Below are positions 1 through 6,905 of a stretch of 64,000 nt of DNA, piece by piece (the stretch's first letter is position 1; each line of letters begins with the position of its first letter). Source of the stretch: Phycisphaerae bacterium (GTDB lineage Bacteria; Planctomycetota; Phycisphaerae; UBA1845). The notes under the pieces are model-generated. The model had not been told where the DNA came from, searched no databases, and worked only from the letters and a program-made list of their open reading frames with translations. The DNA is taken from NCBI GenBank assembly GCA_029260015.1, contig JAJDEB010000032.1, positions 62,001 to 126,000 on the forward strand, in the 5' to 3' direction. The translations under genes and the position numbers were made by a program.

Positions 1-2
1 AG

Positions 3-203
3 GCCACCAGCATTTATGCCGACGGCAAAATGATTATCTTAAACGAAAGCGGAACGCTCTACCTGGCCAAGGTATCTCCGACTGAACTGACGGTTATCTC
101 TGAAACAAGCGTTGCGAAAGGCCGAACATGGACCGTTCCCACACTGGTGGGCAAGCGACTTTTCATTCGCGACCGCGAAAAGATCATGGCGTTTGATATC
201 TGA
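3..203 (+). CDS. 3' end of a PQQ-like beta-propeller protein (partial)
   Basis: An open frame enters from the left edge and ends in TGA after 66 codons. The residues include IYADGKMIILNESGTLYLAK and end with LVGKRLFIRDREKIMAFDI. The alternation of short strands with aromatic-glycine turns (IYADGKM, GTLYLAK, RLFIRDREKIMAFD) is the pattern of the last blade of PQQ-like or BamB-like propellers, where xLYxRDxxxLxxxD closes the ring. Such proteins are secreted or periplasmic and are abundant in planctomycetes, often without PQQ. Start, signal peptide and substrate lie outside the window, so function cannot be named. The reading frame stays clean up to the stop, which supports it as real coding sequence. 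Confidence 0.65.
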   Translation, partial: ATSIYADGKMIILNESGTLYLAKVSPTELTVISETSVAKGRTWTVPTLVGKRLFIRDREKIMAFDI

Positions 204-399
204 TTTTTCCTGCGCATTGTCAACGACGGTATTCTTTGTATGGCCCGCAGAATTCTGCCGACAGCGACACCGATGTTGGTCGGTTTTGTGGCTTGAATCG
301 CTTCTGTATGAGCTCCAGAGATCGAAACCTTGAATTGACATACTCCACCTCTAAACCAAAACGGTTGGATCGCAAATCTCGGCGCGGTATGCTATTGGC

Positions 400-903
400 A
401 TGAGTTGGGTGGTGCTATTCATCTTAGTGGCCGTACCGCCGGGGGCATCAGTCGTGGAAGAAGACGGCGTGCGTGTCCGCACACAAGTTCAAGGGCACCT
501 GTATAGCTACCGAGTGAAAAATCTCGGTCGCCATCCAATCACAGGAATCGAGTTGGGGCACGCCAATGGCTATTACTTCCAAGTTCCAGAAGGCTGGGAA
601 TGGGGAGAAGCGGACGGCGTGTTTCGCGCTTGGACAAAAGGCAATCGATGGGCGATTCGACGCGGCGAGGCCCGTCACTTTAGTTTCAGAGTGGGAACTG
701 CTGGGTTGGTGCTCGGCCATGTACACAATCGCTTCACAAAGTCGGCGGGTGAGTTTGTCCGCATGAAAGGAGTTTGGGGTCCAACGCCTGAGCCGCGCGG
801 TCACGTTTTGCTTGTGGCGAGTTTCATCGGGGTCATTATGGTGGTTCACATTCTTTTCGGTTACGCGGCCAAGAGTCGCCATTCGAGGCATTTCATCGAC
901 TAA
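400..903 (+). CDS. Secreted or membrane-anchored protein of unknown function
   Basis: 167 residues starting at ATG. An N-terminal hydrophobic segment (SWVVLFILVAVPPGAS) looks like a signal peptide, the middle (about 20-130) is a polar, beta-rich domain with many Gly and aromatic residues, and residues about 137-155 (LLVASFIGVIMVVHILFGYA) form one transmembrane helix followed by a basic tail KSRHSRH. The layout signal-domain-TM-basic tail resembles a sorting-type or simple C-terminal anchor, but no PEP motif is present. It converges on the EpsI-like gene, the two stops overlapping by 11 bp. I do not recognise the family. A long frame on the opposite strand (448-987) is judged a shadow because its product lacks any signal or domain pattern. 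Confidence 0.6.
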   Translation: MSWVVLFILVAVPPGASVVEEDGVRVRTQVQGHLYSYRVKNLGRHPITGIELGHANGYYFQVPEGWEWGEADGVFRAWTKGNRWAIRRGEARHFSFRVGTAGLVLGHVHNRFTKSAGEFVRMKGVWGPTPEPRGHVLLVASFIGVIMVVHILFGYAAKSRHSRHFID

Positions 904-1696
904 GGTCAGCGGCGGACGGGAAGTGCTCGCCGACGAGCACAGGCAGCGCTTCGGTGAGTAGTTTGCGGCAAGTCGGCGGGCCGGCATTGCTGTCGTCCTC
1001 GAGCCAGACTACGACTTCTATCTTGGCGAAATATACATAGTGGCTGCTAAGGTCGCTCATGCTCCATCGTACCTGCTCGCGGTCGGTGCAAAACTTGCCA
1101 TTAACGCAGAAAAAATATGCCAGTACGCCGCGCTGGCCGTCTTGATTGAGATCCAACACACGCGCTTCAATTCCCTCATCGTCCAAATTTAGATCTGGTA
1201 TTGTGAGTTGCATGGTTTCTGAAGAGTTGATGATGGCTCCTGCTTGGCGATAGCATACTTCAGGAGTGTGCGGAACCTTATCGCGTGGATTGCTGTAATA
1301 CGAGACGAAAAACCAGATGTTACGGACTCCGGGCTCTGGTGTTTCCATCTTCATGTCTTTCCAGAGGTATTGTTTCGTTCCCAACGCTTCCAATGGAAAG
1401 TCTGGTCGGGATTGGTTCGGCGACGGCCTGAATGACTTGAGTGTAGAAAAGTCGAATTCGGTCAGCGGTTGTCTGAGCGCTATTGATTCTTTTGCGAAGT
1501 GCGAAGCCAGCGACTTCATGGCGGGCCGCATACCGAGGGCAGCGAATATGATCAATGCGAAGCACCAAAGGAATCGCGGTGTTAGGCACGATTGCGTGAG
1601 TGATTGGCGATCTTGTTGCACAGTATCACTCCGTTTCCATCTGCAGGGACTCTGAATAGTCCAAGGACTCTGAATAGGCATCGTCCCGCTCATCAT
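893..1696 (-). CDS. Exosortase-associated EpsI-like protein (DUF3485 type)
   Basis: 267 residues. A basic N-terminus is followed by one hydrophobic helix (FLWCFALIIFAALGMRPA, about 43-60) and a periplasmic domain. The segment VPHTPEVCYRQAG at about 140-152 matches the conserved H-x-P-x-x-C-Y-x-x-x-G signature of the EpsI family, which accompanies exosortases and is sometimes fused to them; its biochemical role is unknown. The start ATG lies inside the 3' end of the exosortase gene (71 bp overlap), so the two are translationally coupled. A second ATG three bases later is equally possible. Family assignment rests on the signature, length and context; confidence is good for the association, low for any activity. 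Confidence 0.8.
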   Translation of the reverse strand: MMSGTMPIQSPWTIQSPCRWKRSDTVQQDRQSLTQSCLTPRFLWCFALIIFAALGMRPAMKSLASHFAKESIALRQPLTEFDFSTLKSFRPSPNQSRPDFPLEALGTKQYLWKDMKMETPEPGVRNIWFFVSYYSNPRDKVPHTPEVCYRQAGAIINSSETMQLTIPDLNLDDEGIEARVLDLNQDGQRGVLAYFFCVNGKFCTDREQVRWSMSDLSSHYVYFAKIEVVVWLEDDSNAGPPTCRKLLTEALPVLVGEHFPSAADLSR

Positions 1697-2612
1697 CGGT
1701 TTCCTCGAACAGCCAGGAAAGCAACCAGCAAGTCAGTGCAAAGCAGAGATAGGCGATGGTCAACGAGATAATCGCTGAAGCAGCCCGGAAGCTGGGGTTC
1801 ACTGCATCGTGGGATACATAGACGGTCAAAATCCCTTGGCAGACGAGCCTGAAGAGGTTGCACGACAATGAAAACGGAATTGCCGCAAGCGCCAACATTG
1901 CAACGTGCCAGGATGGGCGTATCCGGCTGAACACCACGAATACGCCTACGAAAATGTATGTTACCAGCAGGGACGCTGCGCAACGGGTCTCGCCCAATGC
2001 AACTGTGCCCTTTAGGTCGTCGCTTATGAAAATAAGAGTTGGTCCGTCGAGGACTGCACTAATGTCAGGCAATTGATTGAGCACGAAGCGTGTTGCCGAG
2101 AGAGTGTATGTCTCCGTGCGTGCCGTCAGCGAGGAAAAAGCTCGTGCCCCTACCGGAATGCTTAAGAATAATAATAGGAGCATTGGAAGACTGAGCTTCA
2201 GAACTCGCCATCCGCACATCGCAAGAACCATGCCAGCGACGACAGGAACGACAGAGATGCGTCGCAGGTAGGCGTAATCAAAAGGCCAACTTGTGATACC
2301 AAAGAGCCCTATCCCCAATATCAGCGCGATCACACCCCAGGCGGAGCCTCGAGTTAGAGTCGCCCTCAACTCGCATCGACGACGAAATATAAGAATGCCG
2401 ATCGCCAGCGGAGCAATGAGACCATGTGACCAATCGCTCTCCCTCATACATACGCTCGCAGCGGACCTCAGTTCGGGCCAGAACGCCCAGGCTGTCAGCG
2501 CAAATAGAATCGTCAGCTTGACGCCCGCGAACTGGGGCGTCACACCAGGCGCAATCGGATCAGAGTTAGACGGGATGGGTTCACGGTCAATCAGTGGAAT
2601 CCTCCTTGTCAT
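1626..2612 (-). CDS. Exosortase (PEP-CTERM sorting transpeptidase)
   Basis: About 328 residues with eight or so predicted membrane helices. The exosortase/archaeosortase catalytic triad is visible: the Cys in GETRCAASLLVTY (about 203), the Arg in CNLFRLVCQG (about 252) and the His in VSHDAVNPSFRAAS. Known family members cut PEP-CTERM proteins near the Pro-Glu-Pro motif and release or anchor them at the outer surface. Two proteins with such tails are encoded about 30 kb away in this window. The gene overlaps the EpsI-like gene. I take the ATG at 2612; an in-frame GTG at 2696 would add 28 residues but encodes no family feature. No clear Shine-Dalgarno is seen for either start. Confidence 0.85.
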   Translation of the reverse strand: MTRRIPLIDREPIPSNSDPIAPGVTPQFAGVKLTILFALTAWAFWPELRSAASVCMRESDWSHGLIAPLAIGILIFRRRCELRATLTRGSAWGVIALILGIGLFGITSWPFDYAYLRRISVVPVVAGMVLAMCGWRVLKLSLPMLLLLFLSIPVGARAFSSLTARTETYTLSATRFVLNQLPDISAVLDGPTLIFISDDLKGTVALGETRCAASLLVTYIFVGVFVVFSRIRPSWHVAMLALAAIPFSLSCNLFRLVCQGILTVYVSHDAVNPSFRAASAIISLTIAYLCFALTCWLLSWLFEETDDERDDAYSESLDYSESLQMETE

Positions 2613-2831
2613 TGTTTCGTGAGGAAGTCTTAATTTCGCGCCTAGGGCAGAGTCAAATTGGCACGGAGCGTCTTCAAAACGAAAGCACGAACTCACGGTG
2701 CCTCAGATGCTAACAATGCAGAAACTGATGAGTTTGTGACACGGCGGGCGATTGTGACGCGTGTGCCCAATTTTTCTGATGGACTCCAATCCCTGATGGA
2801 GTAGTGTCGATTCCGTCCCGGCCGACCCATT

Positions 2832-4481
2832 CTACTTAGGTTCTGGAAAGAGCGACCAAACGTAACCGGCTGCGTCCAGCGTAGTCAACTCGCCCGACAA
2901 GGCGATGTCGAGGCTGCGTGTTTTTTGGAGTTCAGCGAGATTATGGCCGATTTTGTGGATCAAGAACGGAACATACTCGTTTCCGTCATCTCCTGAGTGC
3001 TTTCCGTAGTCCACGTGTGACGCATGATCTCCGTATAGCACAACGACCAAATCGTCGGGTAATGCTTGGATATACCTCTTGAGTTGCGTATCGACGTAAC
3101 GCATCGAATTTAAATATTGTTCGCGCAGGCTCGTGGGTGCGGGGAACAGTTCGCAGTCTTCCGGAGCCAGAAAGTGGAATGGTGCATGACTGGTTAGCGT
3201 GATGATGAAATGCATCTTGCGATTCGAAGAGGCGAGGAATATCTCGCGCGACGTGTCAAGAACGTCTTGGTCTGAAATGCCCCAGTGCCCGGACACCCGA
3301 TTGTATTGAGCCTCCAATTGTTCGCTAAACAGCGTTTGGTGAAAGCCCATCTGGTTCACGCCAACTCCTCGGTTGAAGAAACTGCTGCCGTTGCCGTGAA
3401 AAAAGGTTGATTCGTATCCACTTGCATGAGCGCGAACGGCAATTGAAGGACGCCAATCGAATCCAGGAACGCTGTAGGGCGTTACGTCTCCTGCAGGGTT
3501 CAGATTCATTAACATCACGAAGTCTGCGTCACATGAACCCGATTTATGAATCGCAGAGATGCGATAACTCATTGACCGTGTCGTCAGATCAGAGAGGAAC
3601 GGCATCACCAATTCTCCATCGACGCGGTGTTGTACCACGTCGTAATCCAGGCTCTCAATCTGGACGATCGCGAGTTTGTCCTCCAAAGGTACCGGAAATT
3701 CGACCGGTGTGAGCCTGTTCTGCTTGGTGAGTGAGGCCTCATTTGCCCGACGTAAAAGGGAATCGCCGTCAAGGTACCACCATTCGCCGAGCCAGGTGAT
3801 CACATAGCCATGGGTCATCGTCAGACGATCTACTGTGCCAAAGCTCTTGAGCTTTGCGATCCGGTCGATGAATTGTGTTGACGCAATCGCTAGCAGGATC
3901 CAACACGCCAAAAGTGCTGTACAGACTTTTCCACGTAGCCGTCGAGCCAGTGTTCGCCGATTTGCCCTCGCGGCCAGCAGTAGGAGCGCGGATGTCGCAA
4001 TGAGGATCAACGTGAAAGACTGCCAGTGGAACAGTTTGACCACATACGGGCCCATCGCCAAACCCTCTGAACACTGGTTGGAAATCGTGGTCCACGACAA
4101 CGCTCTGCCGAAGTAATCGTTGTAGATGAGAATGGCCGAAGTCGCCGTCGCCCATCCCAGAATTGCGAGGTACCTGAGCCAACCCACGACCAGAAACGTG
4201 ACTGCCCCGCAAGCCAGAAGATCCAGCGAGAAGCGAATAATACGACACCCCACAGCCCGATGCAGCGGCAGGGGATAATTCGCCTCCGAGGTTAATTCCT
4301 GAACGACAAACACGGCAATGGCCCAGCAGATGGCAAGTGTCAGTGGAGCAAGAAGCTGCCGCGAGGAATAACCATTGACCGATGATTCGAGGCGTTCTTG
4401 CTCAATGTCGGATAGTCGCTTGGATTCGGATAGATGCTCGGAGTCGGATAGAGACGTAGATGTTGGCTTAGTTTCGGTCAT
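2832..4481 (-). CDS. LTA-synthase-like sulfatase-fold membrane phosphotransferase
   Basis: 549 residues. A polar N-terminus (about 1-42) precedes five membrane helices (about 43-205), then an extracytoplasmic sulfatase-fold domain. Family marks: VPLEDKLAIVQIESLDYD at the domain start (metal-binding Glu), the nucleophile region KSGSCDADF at about 315 and VVVLYGDHASH at about 488 (Asp-His metal ligands). Lipoteichoic-acid synthases and phosphoglycerol transferases carry a Thr nucleophile in G-K-T-S-D-A-E-F; here the aligned residues are S-C, so Ser replaces Thr. The substrate is unknown; planctomycetes lack LTA, so an osmoregulated-glucan or lipid phosphotransfer role is more likely. It lies upstream of the exosortase gene, 219 bp apart, in the same direction. 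Confidence 0.75.
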   Translation of the reverse strand: MTETKPTSTSLSDSEHLSESKRLSDIEQERLESSVNGYSSRQLLAPLTLAICWAIAVFVVQELTSEANYPLPLHRAVGCRIIRFSLDLLACGAVTFLVVGWLRYLAILGWATATSAILIYNDYFGRALSWTTISNQCSEGLAMGPYVVKLFHWQSFTLILIATSALLLLAARANRRTLARRLRGKVCTALLACWILLAIASTQFIDRIAKLKSFGTVDRLTMTHGYVITWLGEWWYLDGDSLLRRANEASLTKQNRLTPVEFPVPLEDKLAIVQIESLDYDVVQHRVDGELVMPFLSDLTTRSMSYRISAIHKSGSCDADFVMLMNLNPAGDVTPYSVPGFDWRPSIAVRAHASGYESTFFHGNGSSFFNRGVGVNQMGFHQTLFSEQLEAQYNRVSGHWGISDQDVLDTSREIFLASSNRKMHFIITLTSHAPFHFLAPEDCELFPAPTSLREQYLNSMRYVDTQLKRYIQALPDDLVVVLYGDHASHVDYGKHSGDDGNEYVPFLIHKIGHNLAELQKTRSLDIALSGELTTLDAAGYVWSLFPEPK

Positions 4482-5310
4482 GGTCCTTCGTGAGCCTTAG
4501 CGGGTCCGGATGGTCAGCCGAACGAGAAACTTAGAACGTTTTGATTGTAAGCGATAATCGAGTGTGGGGCCCGGCGCGATTCGGGCAAAATCCAGACTTC
4601 AGAACCGACGCTTTGATCATATCTGAAGGAAAACCTCGGTAAAAGCCAAAAGAGGTCGCTTGCTGCGTTTTGTGCCTGCCGAGCGCTCTCACGGTCCAGA
4701 CAGATATCGGTTGCTTTGCTCAGCACATGAGCCCCATCACCCGATAGATGTTGCGAACAGATTGGACCCTTGAACGACAACCCCGCCTATAAACCTAGCG
4801 TCCCAATAATGTTGTTTTTTCGAGGGCTCCACTGAAAATACCCACTTCATGAAACTGCCGCAAGTCGTCAACCCGATTGAGGTTCAAACCTCCGCAACGA
4901 TCCGAGAAGACCTTGCGGATTTTCCCCGCGCGTCGATATCTCACCCATTTCGCTTCAATTTTTACCACTTCATGTTGCAGCTATCACATAATTCCAAGGA
5001 AGCCCAACAGCGATTGATGAGCAAGACAATGGCGGCCAACGATTGACGTTAGCCGCCATGGAATCGAACGGAGAGGGAGGGATTCGCGAGTCTCGGTATT
5101 GCGCAACTTGATGACCGTGCTGGATTTACGCGCAAGCTCTTCTTTGGAAGGGCGTTGCGCGATTCCAATTGTTCACTGTCAATACGAGTCAAATACGGTT
5201 GTAAGCGCATCGCACCGGGACGAGTCCGGGACAAGTTGCAGTTCGCCGATAGCAGCGCGAACGCACTGGCATTACCCGCTTGCAGTTTGCGCGGGCGACG
5301 GCGAGCGCGT
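4482..5310. other. 829-bp stretch without a supported gene
   Basis: I find no frame here with domain features. The best candidate is a 65-codon frame starting with ATG at 4849, with no recognisable domain and no clear ribosome-binding site. Its stop codon lies in the loop of the hairpin at 5029-5059. The stretch borders the decayed recombinase and efflux region and may be degenerate sequence. Confidence 0.5.
5029..5059. repeat. Stem-loop without T-tract
   Basis: ATGGCGGC at 5029-5036 pairs with GCCGCCAT at 5052-5059, extended inward by AACG/CGTT around a five-base loop with one mismatch. Neither side has a run of T, so it is not a clear intrinsic terminator; it may be a relic repeat. Confidence 0.4.
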
Positions 5311-5910
5311 ATGGGAAAGCGGCTTCGCGGTGCAATCTACGCACGGTTTTCGACAAGGGATCAACATTCCATCGAGGACCAAGTGCGGAGTTGCCGCGAA
5401 CTCGCGGACATGAATGGAATCGACATCGTTGATGAACTGATATTCTCTGACAGCAGCGTTCGTGGCTGTCGTACCCGCAGGCCCGGGTTCACAGCGCTCT
5501 GTTCTGAGTTGGAACGAGGTGAGATCGACATCGTTCTGATCTTCTCAACGAATCGCCTCTACCTGAAAACCTACAAGTCTCTCCAATTCGTGGAGGAGGA
5601 AATCGTAGATCGTGGAATTCGCGGCGTTTTCGTCAGGTCCGGGATCGACACGGCGGACACCGACCGCTGACGACAGTTGCTGCATCTTCACGCGATGATG
5701 GACGAAATGGTTGTCCACATGGGTGCCTCTCATATCCGCGCCGCGCACGAAGGGATGCTGGATCAGGAGTTGGTTCACGGCACAGTGACTTTTGGATTCC
5801 GCGGTGTCGCCGTTTCTGGCCAGAAAACTAAGAAGAACAACGCGCGTCGGCGATTTGAGATTGATCCCGTCCTAGCCGAATGGGTGCGCAAGATCTTCGC
5901 GTGGTGCGTC
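5311..5910 (+). pseudogene. Serine recombinase (resolvase family), nonsense-mutated and truncated
   Basis: From ATG 5311 the frame reads RLRGAIYARFSTRDQHSIEDQ, the catalytic-domain start with the YARxST nucleophile motif, then LEDI-like strands (ELERGEIDIVLIFSTNRLYL) where a normal protein has S/T-x-x-R-x-x-R. At 5668-5670 an in-frame TGA sits between DTADTDR and RQLLHLHAMMDEM. Homologues usually have Trp here, so TGG to TGA is the simplest explanation. The same frame continues for 80 codons through a recombinase-like region (LVHGTVTFGFRG) to WVRKIFAW, after which homology stops abruptly where the efflux-adaptor fragment of the opposite strand begins. The DNA-binding and zinc-ribbon or coiled-coil C-terminus of large serine recombinases is absent. 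It is therefore doubly broken. Confidence 0.75.
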
Positions 5911-6052
5911 GATGTTCCTGTACGCGTTCTGATGTGACGGATTCTGTTCTCACTGGCGTGGGCATTTGAGCGATAGCGGTTGTCGCACTCAAAAGCGCCG
6001 ACGCGATTGATAACGTCGCAACAGCAGCGGGGGAGTATGGTTTGGCGTACAT
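5905..6052 (-). pseudogene. 5' fragment of an RND-efflux periplasmic adaptor gene
   Basis: Reading from ATG 6052, behind a good ribosome-binding site (AAGGAG seven bases upstream), the product begins with a signal peptide (AVATLSIASALLSATTAIAQ) and then MPTPVRTESVTSERVQEHRR. The P-V-x-V/T-E-x-V-x-x-x-x-V-Q-E-H-R-R pattern is that of the mature start of HlyD/AcrA-type membrane-fusion proteins. After about 50 codons the likeness ends, exactly where the remnant of the recombinase on the other strand begins, so the two share a breakpoint near 5905-5912. Only the 5' end of the gene is left. It is downstream of the tetR pseudogene on the same strand, the usual order for a repressor-efflux operon. 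Confidence 0.6.
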
Positions 6053-6075
6053 CGTGTCACTCCTTCAAGGAATAA

Positions 6076-6090
6076 ACCGGTCGTCTAGTT
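6076..6090. promoter_or_regulatory. Putative TetR operator, copy 1
   Basis: The 15-mer ACCGGTCGTCTAGTT is found exactly here, just upstream of the efflux-adaptor start, and again upstream of tetR at 6719-6733. Its core ACCGGT is self-complementary and AGACGACCGGTCGTCT would be the full palindrome; this copy keeps only the right half. TetR-family operators commonly have this size and place. Function is inferred. Confidence 0.55.
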
Positions 6091-6113
6091 TGCGGGTAAA
6101 TAAAAGATCGCCC

Positions 6114-6704
6114 TTAGATTCCTGGAAGCGTTTTCGTAATACGCTCGATGAATTGATTGATTGCGTCGGTGTTCTGATCGATCTGCATGCGAACCGTGCA
6201 GCCTTCCCACGCGTTGATGAGAAATTCGGCCAATTCTTCGGGGGTCTTGCGCGTCGCTGATTTCTCCCGCAGCTTTGGCTTCGGTAAGTGCCCTTGCAAC
6301 TTGGGCGGACCAATTTGCATACGCGTACTTGATGGCCAACCGCATGGGTTCACTCAATTGAGCCACCTCGAGCGCGAGCTTGGCAATCACGAATTCACGC
6401 ATGGGTCCATGTTCGACGTAGTGATCGCGCATGGCGCCGAACATATTCTGAACTCTCTTCAGCGGGCTCTTCTGGCGATCGCTGAGGTGTTCGCGAATGA
6501 GTTCACCATGGGTGGCAGCCGATTCCTCGATGACTGCCACGTCCAGGTCTTCCTTCGATTTGAAGTAGTGGTAGAAAGATCCCTTGGGAACGTCTGCCAG
6601 ATCAAGAATCTCTTTTAACCGCACCCATTGAAGCTCTTCGCGGCAATGGACGACGCGCCGGCTTCAATGATGCGATCCTTGGTATTGGCAGTAGCAGGGC
6701 TCAT
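6114..6704 (-). pseudogene. TetR-family repressor with two frameshifts
   Basis: The N-terminal frame from ATG 6704 gives ANTKDRIIEAGASSIAAKSF and then NGCG followed by a stop. One base out of frame the protein continues LKEILDLADVPKGSFYHYFK (the TetR helix-turn-helix) through EFVIAKLALEVAQLSEPMRL to GEISDAQDP. It then returns to the first frame for EELAEFLINAWEGCTVRMQI and the natural end ITKTLPGI. So a one-base loss near 6620 and a one-base gain, probably in the G run at 6240-6244, bracket a shifted middle. Reconstructed, it is a complete repressor of about 195 residues of the NemR/AcrR-like group (VPKGSFYHYF, NAWEG). Assembly error at the G run is possible, but the adjoining adaptor and recombinase are also broken, favouring true decay. 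Confidence 0.75.
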
Positions 6705-6718
6705 GATTAAAGTATGCG

Positions 6719-6733
6719 ACCGGTCGTCTAGTT
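6719..6733. promoter_or_regulatory. Putative TetR operator, copy 2
   Basis: Second exact copy of ACCGGTCGTCTAGTT, 15 bp upstream of the tetR start. Here the left half TATGCGACC matches the expected TAGACGACC at seven of nine positions, so the site is an imperfect palindrome, as expected for a dimeric repressor controlling its own gene. Confidence 0.55.
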
Positions 6734-6905
6734 GCCAAGCCATCAGGTAAGATTCTTGAAATTGGCGTCCGCAGTTGTGCAAAATCAGACTCCCGCAGAC
6801 TGGTTCTCTAAAGATCGAGAATATAGACAAGTAGTCGGGTTGGAGCGATGCAAATAGACCAATCCGCCATCTGAGACATCAATGAGTAGGTGAATCGGTT
6901 TTTCA

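Noticed and set aside
448-987. Long minus-strand frame of 179 codons opposite the 400-903 gene
   Set aside because: The product has no signal, domain or family pattern, whereas the plus-strand product has a signal peptide and membrane anchor.
4876-4900. GAGG-TTCAAAC-CTC resembling a tRNA T-arm
   Set aside because: No matching acceptor stem, anticodon arm or D-arm can be placed around it; the sequence is only locally tRNA-like.
5668-5670. In-frame TGA in the recombinase as a selenocysteine or recoded Trp codon
   Set aside because: No SECIS-like hairpin directly follows, every other gene in the window uses TGA as a stop, and the gene is also truncated, so a nonsense mutation is simpler.
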